Shown piece after piece: positions 1-13,140 of a stretch of 64,000 nucleotides of DNA. The stretch is from contig NC_083609.1 of the NCBI RefSeq assembly GCF_029168945.1, positions 21,759,501 through 21,823,500 on the forward strand, written 5' to 3'. Origin of the DNA: Cannabis sativa. Its lineage: Eukaryota > Streptophyta > Magnoliopsida > Rosales > Cannabaceae. The first letter of the stretch is position 1. Each line of letters starts with the position of its first letter. The notes beneath the pieces are model-generated. The model ran no database searches. It saw only the letters and a program-made list of their open reading frames with translations, and had not been told where the DNA came from. The position numbers were made by a program, and so were the translations under genes.

Positions 1-253
1 TCAGTAAAACCCTGTGTCTGATAAATCTAGGAAACTTTATTCACATAGTCATGTTTACTTTCCAATGTGTTGACAACACAATAAACAGGATCAAGTATGT
101 GAAAAGGGTTTCAGATGAATTTATACATTATGTACATATAATCATGAAATAAATCATGTGAACCATGCAACATTAAATGTTATTTCTGATCTATATTAAT
201 AAGTAAATCTGATTATATTGAAATGAGTTTTATTTAGGGCATAAAACCCAACA
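1..253 (-). repeat. copia-1 3' LTR (partial)
   Basis: Ends on the plus strand in ATAAAACCCAACA, the reverse complement of the copia LTR start TGTTGGGTTTTAT. Only the first 253 bases of the LTR (element orientation) lie in the window. Confidence 0.9.
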
Positions 254-270
254 AACTCCCACTTGCACTA
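254..270 (-). other. copia-1 polypurine tract
   Basis: Minus-strand TAGTGCAAGTGGGAGTT lies directly before the 3' LTR. The same tract precedes the 3' LTRs of copia-V (28213-28228) and copia-Y (47167-47182), so it is the plus-strand primer site of this family. Confidence 0.85.
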
Positions 271-2760
271 ATATAAAACAAAATGTGCATTTCAAATAAT
301 CTCAACACCTTGATATACAAATCAAGTGTAGTAGTAGTAAACTCCTCGTAATAGGATCTGAAAGGTTGAATTAAACACAACCTTTTCTCCACCATTACTC
401 TTCCTTAATCACAAAATCATTGATAATGTGAAATTCCTCTCTCTATATGTCTACTCTCTTGGGATACTGGATTCTATACCTTTGGCAACTACTTTTTGGT
501 TATTCAGGAAGTAACACTAGTAGTTAAGGTAATTTGGAATGGTGCCAAAAATGTATAGAACTTTCCTTAGACTGAATAAGTACCTTGCCTGCAACTTTAA
601 CATTCAGTCTCTCTCTGGTAGACCTAGAGACTTCAGATAGGTTTTTACACTTCTCCAAAATCACTATTCCACCCCCAGAGTAATCACCATCTTATCAAAA
701 AGATTTACTAGCACAAAGGCAAATTTCGAAATCTGATGTGGTGTAGTCTAAGAGTTTTAAACACACCCTTATAGACTAACATATAGTTCCTCTTCTTAAT
801 CTTAAGATTTACTTGATTGTCTTCCAATGTTCTTCTCCTGGATTAATCTGATACCTACTCATTACTCCCACTCAACAGCAGGTGTCTGGTCTAAGGCATA
901 CAAAAGCATATCTAAGACCTCTCACTGTTGATTTAAGAAATTCTTTCATGGCTTTATCTTTTCTGGAATAGTTGAGACTTTTCCTTAGATAAATAAAATC
1001 TATGCCTAAGAAGTTGTGAAGCTTCCATAGATTGCCATTAGAAAGAAAATGCTTCAGCATCTTACTAAAGTAAGTTGCTTGCATTAGAGTAAGTAATTAC
1101 CAGGTATGCCACAAGCCATAGGTTTAGATAAACTCAAACCTATAATACTAGGAATAGGAAGTTTTGTTAATTCCATTGAATAGACTTATAAACGAAAATT
1201 TCCTTTTATGTCCTTGTAATAGAAAACTTTAGGTTACTCCATGTGAATGGATCAAACTATAGTTCTTTTGGCTTTCTTCTTAGTTTCTTATCTTGACAAT
1301 CCATTACTTGTTTAAACTCACAATGGATTTTAATCACTAGTGTCTCCCAAGTCATAAGAAGGTGAGTTCCTAGAAACTCTCCCACTACGACAAGGTACCG
1401 TGAATTATGTCTAAGAAAACTAAATGGTATTAATCTCTTCGGTTGTGACAGGACAACAGAGGCAGTGGGATCATCATAAATAAGATGATACAACACTTTT
1501 GGAATCAAGAAATAAATATCTCCTTTATTTGCTACTTTATTTTCAGACTTAGTCATTATCTTAGAAAAGTAGTATTTATTTGAACAAACACTTTCTTGAC
1601 TATGGGATGGTCCACCCCTAATCACTTAGAATAGCTAACAAACCATGGTTAACAGTTCTAGATTTTCTTAAGATTTTGATTAGGTCATCCATGAATCTAG
1701 TAATGATTTACATTAAGTATACAACCATTACATCATTCTGAAATTGTATTACCATAGAAGGATTTAGGCAACGACTAGTAACTAATCACCAATATGCAAA
1801 TCAAAATTTCTGGGGAGGTAAGTTTGAATATAATTCAAAAATCAATTTAATGATCTTTGAACTGCATATCTACTAACTATTTCTCCACCCCTATCAGTTC
1901 GCAAGATCTTTAACCACTTACCTTAATGGTTTTAACCATTGCTAGAAATTAATGAAATTTTTCAGACATTTCAAATTTCTTTGCATAAGGTATAATCTAG
2001 AGTGATCGTTTTAAAAATACAACGAAAAACTCATATCCACCCCTGAATGTACATCCATCTGCGAATGAGATGAACTACTTTCAGTGGATATAGGCATATT
2101 AACTCTTTGCAGAGATTGATCTTGTCAAAACCACTATGATCAAGATACAAATGCCATAGATTAATAAAATTGTGGTTGTGTCTTTTGATGACTTAGGTTT
2201 AGTTACATCAAAGAGTTATTAGAATAGTGCAAGTGGATCCTGGTCACAGAATACTAAACTCATATTCCATACAGTTTGAATCCATTAATAGAAGATGGAT
2301 ATTAAACACTTGGAAAGTGTAACTGTATTGCTTCCTGGAAATAGAAATATAAGAAAATTTCTGTTTGGATTCTAAAATTAAAGTCAAAGACTTAAATTTA
2401 TACCAAATATAATGAGTAATTCTTTCTTGGACCACCACTACTAATATAACTCTAAGTCTGATTCGCCCATACAAGTAGGAGATTTCTAAGATTGAGGATT
2501 TATATCAATTGGGAATAGAATTTCGGGATTATAATCATATGCGTCATTTAATTTCTTAAGAGAAAGTATAGAATGACATGAAATGATTTATAGACCATTC
2601 ATCCAATGATATGTTATTGAGCTAATTCGCAATGAATAAGCTAAGAGGAATTAGGATAATTTCGTTGTTTAAATAAGAATCCAACAATGCTTCGATTAGC
2701 GAAAGTCAAAGTAATCTTATTTATATAATCTTCTTGTTTCATATTGTAAAAATACTAGTC
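271..2760 (-). pseudogene. Decayed copia pol remnant
   Basis: This stretch occupies the place of gag-pol between leader and polypurine tract but has no frame longer than 122 residues. By eye the minus strand around 1620-1400 matches the copia-V segment 26325-26570 between integrase and reverse transcriptase: the stretch equivalent to KVFVSTNATFLE can be read with substitutions, followed by a match to the DNPTPS segment. At about 2.5 kb it is shorter than the roughly 3.6 kb of coding sequence in copia-V, so deletions as well as point decay are likely. Domain limits cannot be set by hand. Confidence 0.6.
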
Positions 2761-5700
2761 TAAGGTGTCATCGATTGATGAACAGCTAGATGTCGCATAT
2801 ACAATATTTATCTTTCGAGATCTAACACTATTATGTATGTCTAATGGTGAAAATCCATTAGGGATTTATCTCATTAGATAAACAAACCAAGTTAGACCAA
2901 CAATGAAGATTCGAAATTAAACTACAACTTAATAACAGAAAATAACATGGTTCAATATAAATTCATACACAATTCAGAAATTATTAAACATATAGCAAGT
3001 AGGAATGACAAGTGAAAATACTAAAACATACAATCCTAAATAATTTCCAAGGTTTTCAACAAACTGATATCAGTGTCCCGTTTAGGCGATAGTCAAAGCT
3101 ACCATCCATTGAATAGAGTTGTCAGCTCATCTAAAATGTTAAATATTCTAGCAATCTTTTATTCGATCAAGATTGGAATTCAGCGTTGTCCGGTTTAGGC
3201 GAGAGTCAAGGCAATTCTATCTTATGAGCTTCCACCATTGTTTCATAATTTGCAAGTCAAATATGGTCGCCACCATTAGGGTGATCCATACCATATAAAA
3301 CACTTACAAACTACTTATCTTTCGAGATTAAACGGTGCGAAATTGCTAATGAGCGTTCCTCCATTAGGGAGGATTACTCACTAAAACAAACGCGATGTAA
3401 AACCAACAATGGAGATCGAATATCTTAATAATAAAGCTCATTATTTAAAGAGAGTTGTATTTTCTTTGAATCTCATTATTTTATCTATTTATTTTAAATA
3501 TATATTTATTTAATCAAAATTTCCAATTTAGAATGAAAAATTCTAAATATAAATTTTAATTTAATATTTATAAATTTTACTTAGATGGATATGAAAATAA
3601 CATGAATTTCTTCCATCTTAGTAATAATTTCCAATAAATATTTAGAAAAATATTCAATTTAAGTTGTTACAAAATGAATTTAAATTAATTTACAACTCAA
3701 ATTTAATTTTCTATAAATATATATTGCATTTCGAAAAATTAAAGTATTTAAGAATACAATTTTCGAAAATGCATGTTAAAATAAAAAATAAATCCTGGAA
3801 AAATTATTCTAATTTAATGTTGGCCCAAAATTAATTAATAAAATTAATTTACAACAAAAAATATAATTTTCCTATTTAATTAAATAATAAGAAAAATTTC
3901 AAATATTTAAGTATGATGATGAAAATCAACTTAAATATTAATTTTCTATTTAATTAAATACACTAGAAAAAATACTTTAAGCAAAAACAGATAATATCTA
4001 TCTAGATTTTCATGGACTAATTAATTCATTTTTTAATTGAATATATTTTACTTCATTTATTTTAATTAATCATTAAATGAAAAATCATTGATTTAAGTTG
4101 GTCCAAAATTAAAATAAATAATTTACAACTTTAATCTATTTTTCAAATAAAATTCGAAATTTCAGCATTTAAGAAATGCAATTTCGAAATTTGATTTATA
4201 AAATAAAGAAAAAATATATTTTGAAAATTATTTAAATTTAGTTGAAAAAATAAATTTCAACTAAAAATAATTTTCTATTTAATTAAGTGTCATGAAAAAG
4301 AAATATTTAAGTATCATGATGAAAATCAAGTTAGATATTTAATTTTCAAATTAATTAAATGTATTAAATTCAAGAAATAAATAATTAAGTGTAGAGAAGG
4401 CTTAATTATTAATCTCTAGTTTAATACTAGGAAAAATATACTTAAAATAAATTGTACCAAAATTAATTATTTAGATAATTAATTTCACAATTTATAATAT
4501 TTTCCTATTTAATATTAGAAATAATAAGTAGTCTAGAAATAACTATCTAGAAAATATCTTATTTGACTAAGTATCTTTTTCACAAAATTTGAAAAAATAT
4601 CTAATTTAAGTTGTATTAGAAAAATCTAGAACTTAAATGTTTTTCAAATTTAAATTTAATTAAATATCAAAAATTAAGTTGTAACCACTTAATTTAAAAA
4701 TATTCCATTTTAAGTTAATATTCGAAAAGATATCAACTTAAAAAATATCTAAAGAATCTTAATAACCAATGCCTAAAATTCCTCAACTTAATTTTGAAAT
4801 TTTAAATCCAAAAGATATTTAGATTTAAGTTGATTAGTTAGAGATAACTAAATAATAACTTAAATAGGAATATTTAATGAAAAATTTAAATTAAGCTTTA
4901 GAAAGAATCTAGATGGTTATAATTCTATATTTAATTAAATACAAGAAAATACATATAGTTTAGCTTAGAATATAAAATTCTTTAAACTATATTTTTCTTA
5001 AATTAATTTCAAAATAAATGAAATTAATTATGTTGCTAATCAATTTTATTAGGTTAAACTAGTTTAATTATCCTAGTACAGTTATTCAAATTAGGAAAAT
5101 GGGCCTTCACAATTGGGGTAGTTCATGTGAGGGGGTGTTGGGTTCAGTATGTCGTATCCACTACTATGGCTCCAAACTCTCACACAAGGCCCAAAAGAGA
5201 GGAATTTAACCTTAAAATGAACAACTGTTATTAATTGAATAGGCCCAAAAAGTAAATGGGCCTAAATAAAATCTATCAAGAACTATGATATTTTATTTAG
5301 CAACAACAATCTATATGCATCTATAATGAAATTAAACACATAGGCTCACACAGGCACACAATTTGGATGGATCCTATCATGTTGCTAGGTCATACACAGA
5401 TGAAAGAAGATTGTGAAAATATACCTGTTACAGATTATTTACTTGACCAAGGGAGCCATGAGTTAAAATCAGATCATTGGATCTGTCAACAAGTTAACCA
5501 TGGCTATTTGCAATCAAGCAATAATAGGTTTTGAAAACTTACAAACAAGCTAAAACACATACTCCTGCAACAAGGTTAGCTGGATAGTTGGATGTAGGAT
5601 TTATTTAATTTTAAATTAATAATTTCGAAAAAATAATTAATTAAATAAAATAAAAAATTATTTTCGAAAAATAAAAAAAAATTAAAATTCGAAATTAAAA

Positions 5701-6555
5701 AAATATTTAAATATTTAAAATTAAACCTACAATTTTGAAAAATTAGGTTTCAACCAACCTGAATATCATTTCAAAATTTGCTAACTACTTTTAAAATTTA
5801 ATGTTATTTTATAAATAAAAATTAAATAAAAAATTAAAAAAGATAAATAAATATCTTTTTCAGATTTTAAATGTAATTTAAATAAATAAAATAACAAAAT
5901 TTAAAAGTTAGCAAAATATCTTACATCTATTTAAAATTACATGATTATAGTTATCTTATTTTAAATTTAAATAAGGTCAAATTTTTTTAAAAAAATTTAA
6001 TTTAAAAAATTTAAAATCTGACCTTAAATTTAAAAATAAGATAAGATATAATCAAATTTAAAAATAAGATAGATAATTAAGCAAAAAAGATAGATATTTA
6101 CTATTTTCAAATTCAAATTACACTAATATCATGAATTAAATTTAAAAAATATTAATTAATTTAATTATGATAATTAGAATTGAATTAGGAATAGTAAATG
6201 TATAAATACAGAACTATACAAAAAATCGGAAGTTAAATCCATGAAAAAGCATGAAAAATCGAAGAAAAACGAAAAAATGCGAGCTGTACGGACAGTATGC
6301 TTAGCATACATGTCCGCTCGCGCATGGGGGGTGTTTGGGCGTGAAAAATCGACGCAGCGGGAGGTTGCATGATTTCCGCGCTCGCGCGAGGTGCAGCGAC
6401 ACAACCCCGATATTTTTGAAACTTCAAAAAATCATAACTAATTCAAATTAAATCGAAATTGAGTTCTGTAAAAAAGTAACTTGCTTAATTTTTTCCATAC
6501 TATCCAATAAAAATAATCGTTTTAAAGTCTAAATTTCTTGCAAGAAAATCAATTA
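2761..6555 (-). other. copia-1 long AT-rich leader
   Basis: This is the untranslated region between primer binding site and coding part, extremely AT-rich with a few GC-rich islands. These are: a hairpin island at 6283-6410; a block at 5100-5262 with four GGCCCA sites; and two copies of a 19-nt motif (minus strand, CTCTCGCCTAAACGGGACA with 1-2 changes) at 3074-3092 and 3187-3205. A segment around 2809-2915 repeats in altered form at 3317-3420 (shared TATCTTTCGAGAT and CCATTAGGGA). The same order is seen in copia-V (19932-22647) and copia-Z (49102-52559). Confidence 0.75.
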
Positions 6556-6574
6556 CCATGGCTCTGAGGCCAGT
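6556..6574 (-). other. copia-1 primer binding site
   Basis: Minus-strand ACTGGCCTCAGAGCCATGG follows the 5' LTR directly. It is a degenerate form of TGGTATCAGAGC, the plant copia site for initiator methionine tRNA. Confidence 0.75.
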
Positions 6575-8468
6575 TGTTGGAAAATATTTTACCAGGATCT
6601 TAGATCTACTCACAAGTATGTTGATTAACACCCTAAATATGAACTTTCTAAAACGATGAAATAAACACATATAAAGTTTAGGAAACCTTACATTGGGTGC
6701 AGTGGAATTAAATGACTCCTTTTTTTTCAGATATCTAGCCCTTGATTCCTTTCTGCAGCAGAGCATTATCAATATCTGAACCTGGATCTCTTTCTCTGAT
6801 TCTTTAGTGCTGAAACTCCTTCTTGTTGAATGTCTTTCTTCACGATCTTCCTCACTATGATTGAGGTATCACTTGCTGTGTGTGGGCACTACTCTAACAC
6901 TAAGTAATTTTCGAAATTGAAGAGGAAGAAGAAAGAGAAAGGGTCGGCCAAAGATAGGGAAAGAGAAAGGCTCAGTTTTTTCTGAATGAAAAGTCAAAAG
7001 AAAAGTGTAATTTTCCTGAAGCCTTCACTATCTATTTATAGCATTCCACTAGGGTTAGGTTTGAATTATTTGGCATTAAAATAATGAAAATATCAGAGGG
7101 AAAACCCTACAAAAGTGGTCGGCCATACAATGTGGATTTGGGCCTCACTTTTTTGCAATTTTGCAGTTTTATCTTTTCTGCATCTGATTTTCTCAAAAAC
7201 GCCAATTTTCAAATTCAACCATTTAAATGCCAATCCTAACTATTTAATAACTATAAATAATTATTAAATAATATTTTCATTTATCATATTTCTTAATTGA
7301 ACCATACAAAGTATCATAATTAACAAATATGCCCCTAAAAATCTTTCTTTACAATTTCGCCCTTACTTAGTGAAAAATTCACAAATAGACATAGTCTAAT
7401 TTGAGAATTATAATTGATTAATCAAAACCAATTACATGAGTCTTACAAGCAATATTATCTCAACTAGTGTGGAGACCATGGGTCTATATAACCGAGCTTC
7501 CAATAAGCAGATCAAGAATTTATTACTAAAATTTACTAACTTATTAATTCTTCGTTGAATCCACGCATAGAACTTAGAATTGCACTCTCAGTATATAGAA
7601 TGCTCTATATGTTCCACCATATAGACACATCATTAGTTATCCATTGTTATAATCCTAATTTGATCAATGATCCTCTATATGAATGATCTACACTGTAAAA
7701 GGGACTAGATTACCATTACACCCTACAATGTATTTAATGCTTAAAACACTTAACCCCGTATAAATGATATTTCAGCTTATGTGAAATGAGATCTCCACCA
7801 TTTATTTTCCTTTGGTCAAGCTCGAAGGAGATCATCCTTTACTTACTATTCGCCAGATAGAAGCTATAGATTCCATGTTTATGTTAGCGCTCCCACTCAA
7901 TTGCACTACCGTGTTCCCAAAATGTACGTATCACCCTGACCTAAAAGTAGGCTTAACTAACAAATCAAAGAACACGAATAGCCTGCGAGATTGAGCCTAA
8001 TCATAACAGGATTAAGATCATTTGATCTAGGATCAACTAGGCGATATTGACTTGAATAGATATTACGGTAAGTTTAATAAATCTAAGTCAAAGTTCAATA
8101 TCGGTCCCTTCCGATGCATACTCAATGCATCCAACCTGAGCTTTACTTTAACCAATGCTCTGGAAGAACATAGCATTTCTCCAAATTCAAGTAAACTCTG
8201 TTGTAGATTATCATATCAGTAAAACCCTGTGTCTGATAAATCTAGGAAACTTTATTCACATAGTCATGTTTACTTTCCAATGTGTTGACAACACAATAAA
8301 CAGGATCAAGTATGTGAAAATGGTTTCAGATGAATTTATACATTACGTACATATAATCATGAAATAAATCATGTGAACCATAAAATATTAAATGTTATTT
8401 TTGATCTATATTAATAAGTAAATCTGATTATATTGAAATGAATTTTATTTAGGGCATAAAACCCAACA
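6575..8468 (-). repeat. copia-1 5' LTR (1,894 bp)
   Basis: Bounded by TGTTGG at 6575 and CCAACA ending at 8468, so the LTR is TG...CA in element orientation. It is homologous over its whole length to the copia LTRs at 15127, 18045, 28229 and 52579. Small open frames in it (for example 7812-7994) recur in other LTR copies and are not genes. Confidence 0.92.
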
Positions 8469-9547
8469 GTTTCTTCAAGGATTAAGTGTTCTTAACTTCA
8501 AGGTAAATTCTTGACTCTTCTCCTCATGTTTCTTGAGTTTTAAGTTAGAGATATTTTTGCATGATTTGATGTTTTGCTGTTGTGATTGCTGTAGTTGTTT
8601 AGTATTGTCTTCAGAGTTTTGTTTATGCTTGATTATGTTGAATTAAGCTTGAATTGTGGGCTGTTATTAGGTTTGAGCAAGCTTTGAGTTTTAGAACTCA
8701 ATCTTTGCTCTTTAATGGCAAGTTTTATTTTAATGTCTGTTGTGGTGTTTTGGCACTTTGGAATTGTTTATTGGGATGTTTAAAGTATGTCTAGAAAGGT
8801 TTCAAATGATATGGGGTTGTTTTGGTTGAGTTATGGAATTTTTGGTGATTCCTGCACTGAACCAAAATTTCGGTTCAAAGGGCCCTATAGGAACCGGAAT
8901 TCCGGTTGGTCCCCAGGAAACCCCACAGAACCAGAATTTCGGTTGGGGAACCGGTACACTGGTTGGAGCAGTTTTGGGAACCCTAGTTTTTCTCATTTTT
9001 GAGATGTTTAGGGTATTGCCATGTTATTCATCAATATGGAAACTTTTAGTTTCAAGTTTAAATCCCCGAAAAGTGATTTAGCGTGTCACTTACCTATGTT
9101 ATGATTGATGTGATTTAGGAGCGTGTAATTCGCCGAGCAGTTGTTCCACTCAGGTTGGCCGACACACCTAAATTCAGAATCGATGTAAGATTAGTATAAC
9201 AGTATGCATATGTATTTACATGTTTAGTGTGCATGTTAGTAAGCCTGTTAGATTACATTAGATATGTATGTTGGCTTTTAACTATCTGACAGTATCACAT
9301 CGGTACGCCTAGAGTACGACTAGCGTACCGAGTATAGGCTGATATTATGGTCGATAGTACCGTACTTTTTTACAGTATCACATCGGTACAACTAGAGTAT
9401 GACTAGTGTACCGAGTATAGGTTGTTACTATGTCAAAAGTACCATCGTACGAACGTTCTAGAATTAGTACCGTGTGGGACACGGGGATTAGGGTTATGAT
9501 CAGGTGTATGGGCGCCAGGTTATATCCCGGGTTATTTGTATGTTATA
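8469..9547 (+). repeat. GYPSY-1 5' LTR, middle part
   Basis: Matches 35271-36330 of the 3' LTR. It holds AACCGG/CCGGTT-type palindromes at 8850-8960 and two 32-nt imperfect hairpins at 9300-9331 and 9383-9414. It is cut on the left by copia-1 and on the right by the solo LTR at 9548. Confidence 0.9.
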
Positions 9548-11050
9548 TGTAATATCCCGATAAGTCTAATGGTAATTAATTAGGGTTTATATTTATATTA
9601 TGTGTTAATCAGGTAATGAGTGGGATTATGATCCTACTAATTTATTTCAGCATAAAATTTAAATTTTGCTATAAGTGAGTAAATAAGCGTAATTTATAAA
9701 TTACGGAGATTTATATAGAATGTGTAAATGTAATATGAGCTATATGTGGAATAAAAATATTTTCAGGTTCGGTGACCCTGAAAACCTGATTAGTGGATAA
9801 ATAAGCGTAATTTGTTAATTACGGAGATTTATTTAAAATTTGAAATACGTGGATATAATATGAGTTATTTGTGAAATAAAAATATTTTCAAGTTTGGCGA
9901 CCTTGGAGACAAGTTTGGAGGCCAAAAATGTCACAACAGTTTTAGTTAGAAATATTGATGAGATTATTGGAATAAGTTGATTTTAGAAATATGAGGGTAT
10001 TTTAAGGTACTCGAAGTTGGCCAAATACCCTAGAAATAGAGATTTCTTAGTAGTTAAGAAATAATAAGATAACTATTAATAATAAAGTTTTTATTAATAT
10101 TATTATATTATTATATATTATTATATTATTATTATAATATTATATATATATATATAAGTTAATGTAAGTTAACTTAATTTTATATATATATATTAAGTTA
10201 TAAGTGAAACAGAACAGAACAAACGAACGAACGACGAACGAAACCCTCTATCTTCTTCTTTTGATAAAACCTTCTCCTCCTATATCTATTTTCAATCCAA
10301 AACTTAGCGATCTAAGCTCCGGTAGTAGCAGGATAGCAAATCCTTGAAAAGGGAAAGCTTAAGGTATTGTTTAATTTCGTTTTAAGTTTAAAAACGATTG
10401 GTTTTATATATGGGCTTTATGATTTAAAAAGGTTATGGAGATTCTAACTTCGTAGAATTGTTCTTTGGTAACTATGTGACTAGTTTATATGTTTACTTGT
10501 TGAATTTGAGGTGATTTTGAGTTAGAAATCGAGTTTGGTACTTTTTAAAGCTTAGTCCGAACGTTAATGTTGTTTTTCATTTAAGGGGTCGATTTTTATT
10601 TTTGTTACGTAAGGATTGTAATACTTATGGTATATATGCGCCCTGTGAAGTTTGGAGTGATTTGGATAAGTTTTGATAGTGTTTCGGTGGTGCGAAAATT
10701 GTGATTTTCGAGTTTTATAGTTTTTAGAAATTCCTAAGAGATCAGAAATTGTATTTATATCATAACTTTTGACTCGGGTGTCCGTTTTGGACATTCTATA
10801 TACCGTTTTGAAGCTTGCGATGAGCTCTACAATATGGTGTATGTTTTAGAACAAAAATATAAGTTTTATTTTAGTGTATTTATACCGCAGAGTTTGGTAG
10901 AAAACCCTAGATTGTCTTATGTGAATATAAGCAGTGTTTTGGGATAAACACTTATTAGTTTATCGTTGTTGTGACATAGGGACAAGATCATCGAGAATAG
11001 TTCTCCACTTGGGTTGGCCGAAATGTATGAACTTGGATTAAAGGTAAGAA

Positions 11051-11340
11051 AAGTATATTGTACTGCATAGTACGTTGTATGTAATACAATTAGTATTGTT
11101 ATGAATTGATTAATATTGAGATATAGTTAATATTGTTATATATTGAAAAGTATATTGTACTGCATAGTACGTTGTATGTAATACAATTAGTATTGTTATG
11201 AATTGATTAATATTGAGATATAGTTAATATTGTTATATATTGAAAATTATATTGTACTGCATAATACGTTGTATGTAATACAATTAGTATTGTTATGAAT
11301 TGATTAATATTGAGATATAGTTAATATTGTTATATATTAA
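11051..11340 (+). repeat. Three tandem 97-bp units
   Basis: The word TATATTGTACTGCATA (changed slightly in the third unit) starts at 11054, 11151 and 11248, a period of exactly 97 bp. The units are nearly identical, which suggests recent expansion inside the solo LTR. Confidence 0.9.
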
Positions 11341-11398
11341 AAAGATTGATTGGTTGAGTATTGATAATGTGATAATATTATGCATGTGATATATGGGC

Positions 11399-11812
11399 TC
11401 ACCTGATTAGGTGATGCAATTTTCCTGGCGACGTACTGGGCGTAAGTATGGGCGTCAGTGATATATGATGAGTACCGAGTGTAGGTACGGGCTCACCTGA
11501 TTAGGTGATACAGTTTTCCTCGCGACGTACTAGGCGTAAGTACGGGCGTCAGTGACATGATAAGTACCGGGCGTAGGTACGAGCTCATCTAATTATACGA
11601 TGCGATATATTGGTGCCAGATTATGGTACGGGCTCACCTGATTAGGTGATGCAATTATATGATATATGGGTGCAGGTTTTTGGCACAGGCTCACCTGATT
11701 AGGTGATGCAGTTATGCGACATATGGGTGCCAGGCTATGGCACGGGCTTGCCTGATTAGGCAATACAATACAAGATCATCAGATTAAAGCATCGACTTGC
11801 CTGATTAGGCAA
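11399..11812 (+). repeat. Array of six 16-nt hairpins with GATT loop
   Basis: TCACCTGATTAGGTGA occurs at 11399, 11493, 11634 and 11691, and TTGCCTGATTAGGCAA at 11748 and 11797. Each folds into a 6-bp stem with loop GATT. The second form changes two base pairs on both arms at once, so pairing is kept. A decayed copy lies near 11584. Confidence 0.88.
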
Positions 11813-12471
11813 CATGATGTTATGAAGATGGTTGCTTTATGAGGTAACATATATATATATATATATATATATTATTTATATGATTAAATGAATATGAATT
11901 GCATTATTGGTATAATGGTTTTGTATTACCAAATATTTGTATACTGATGTTTATTCGTGGCAGATGCCAGTAGTGATTTGGATTTCATCTTTTGAACAAT
12001 GGGTGATGGTTTGATTCTTATTGTGTATAACTTACAATGTTCAAATAACAAACTATATGATTGTTACTATTACTTTTCTTGCTGAGTCCTTGTGACTCAT
12101 GTGTGCTATGTGGTGCACGTAAAGGCAAAGAAAAGCTAGATCAACCATGAGGTGGCAGTCTTCTCTAGCAATGTACATATTGACCACACTGGCCTGCGTG
12201 CCAAGTTACCAGGAGTTGTTTTGGGCTGGCCGTATCTATTGTGTATTTTGATTTTGTGTTTAAATGGTCGTTGTATATATTTCTTTAGCAAAACTTTTTA
12301 TAACACGATCCCTGGAACACGCTTTTTATGCCGTTATAATGTCTATTTTTAGTGTTTTATTGTAGTCAAGTTTTTAATATTATCAGAGTTTTTAATAATT
12401 AATTATTCTATTAGTATTAAACTAGTTTATAAAATCACACATGTGGCGTCCCTATAGATTAGGGCGTTACA

Positions 12472-12864
12472 TTATATGTTATGCTTTTCTTACTGAGTCT
12501 ATCAACTCACAGTGCTATCTTCATGTGTAGGTAAGGGCAAGGCTAAAGCTGAGGAGCCGTGAGAGCGAGCAGATGAAGATTGTACATGTCGGGGCAGTTA
12601 GGCCTGGAGCGTACGATCCTCGAGACATCAGGGCTTTTGCTGTTTAGTCGTTAGGCGACAAGTATTTTGTATATGAATAGTAAACTTTTATAATTGTATT
12701 TTGTAAACGGGATCCCGAGATTTTATAAATGTATTACGTTATGTTTTTATTTAATAAACGGAATTTTAATTATTCACGATTTCCAATGATCTCGTTGATT
12801 AGCAACGAGTTACACAGTACGTTAAAAATCACGCTAACACGCCTATAATAGTTAGGGTGTTATA
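12472..12864 (+). repeat. GYPSY-1 5' LTR, right end
   Basis: Resumes after the TTATA duplication and matches 36330-36719 of the 3' LTR. The terminal dinucleotide is TA rather than CA (GTTAGGGTGTTATA), a point change in a dead element. Confidence 0.88.
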
Positions 12865-12867
12865 ATT

Positions 12868-12880
12868 TGGTATCAGAGTC
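12868..12880 (+). other. GYPSY-1 primer binding site
   Basis: TGGTATCAGAGTC begins three bases after the 5' LTR. It is complementary to the 3' end of initiator methionine tRNA, the usual primer of plant chromoviruses. Confidence 0.88.
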
Positions 12881-13140
12881 TTCAGGTTGTCTTCTGAAGA
12901 TCGTCACGGCATGTATAATCATCATCAACAGTCAGCTTGTTTCACGGTTCAGTAAGCTTTTATTGCTTAGTGGTTTATTTAATAATATGATTTAAGAAAA
13001 GCATGTTATGAAGCATGTTAGTATCCTGATAGTAGAATAGGCGCATCTTTTTAATTTCCAAATAAGCGGCATTAGTAAGTTTTTCTTTGACCACGATCTG
13101 ACCAGACTAGCTCTTGGTTACGCAGGCTATTTAGATTAGT

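Larger units (their letters stand above)
1..8468 (-). mobile_element. copia-1: minus-strand Ty1/copia-type element, 3' end off window
   Basis: The order on the minus strand is 5' LTR (6575-8468), primer binding site, long leader, decayed coding region, polypurine tract and the start of the 3' LTR (253 down to 1). The 1-253 sequence repeats at about 8216-8468 with few changes, which shows the two LTRs. No long open frame survives inside, so the element is non-autonomous by decay. It interrupts the 5' LTR of GYPSY-1: the base after its right edge (8469) continues a gypsy LTR that is uninterrupted at 35270. The other target-site copy (expected GTTTC) lies left of the window. Confidence 0.9.
9548..12471 (+). 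mobile_element. Gypsy solo LTR (2,924 bp) in the GYPSY-1 5' LTR
   Basis: Starts TGTAATATCCCG, ends GGGCGTTACA and is flanked by perfect 5-bp duplications TTATA (9543-9547 and 12472-12476). It belongs to the GYPSY-2 LTR family: both have ends of the type TGTAATA...GGGCGTTACA and share a block around CATAACTTTTGACTCGGG (here about 10760-10780). There is no coding region, primer site or polypurine tract inside, so it is a solo LTR left by LTR-LTR recombination. It contains a duplicated segment of about 110 bp (9680-9900), AT-rich DNA (10080-10200), three 97-bp tandem units and a hairpin array. Confidence 0.88.

Noticed and set aside
7812..7994. Small open frame MVKLEGDHPLL, repeated on other strands at 18498-18713 and 24013-24276
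   Set aside because: It lies in the same part of copia LTR copies and recurs because the LTR recurs; no domain and no independent coding signal.
8787..9081. Frames over the AACCGG palindromes in the gypsy LTR
   Set aside because: Open on both strands because of the palindromes; disrupted in the 3' LTR copy.
11399..11812. CRISPR-like array of short palindromic repeats
   Set aside because: Plant LTR context, repeats of 16 nt with irregular spacing and similar spacers, no cas genes.
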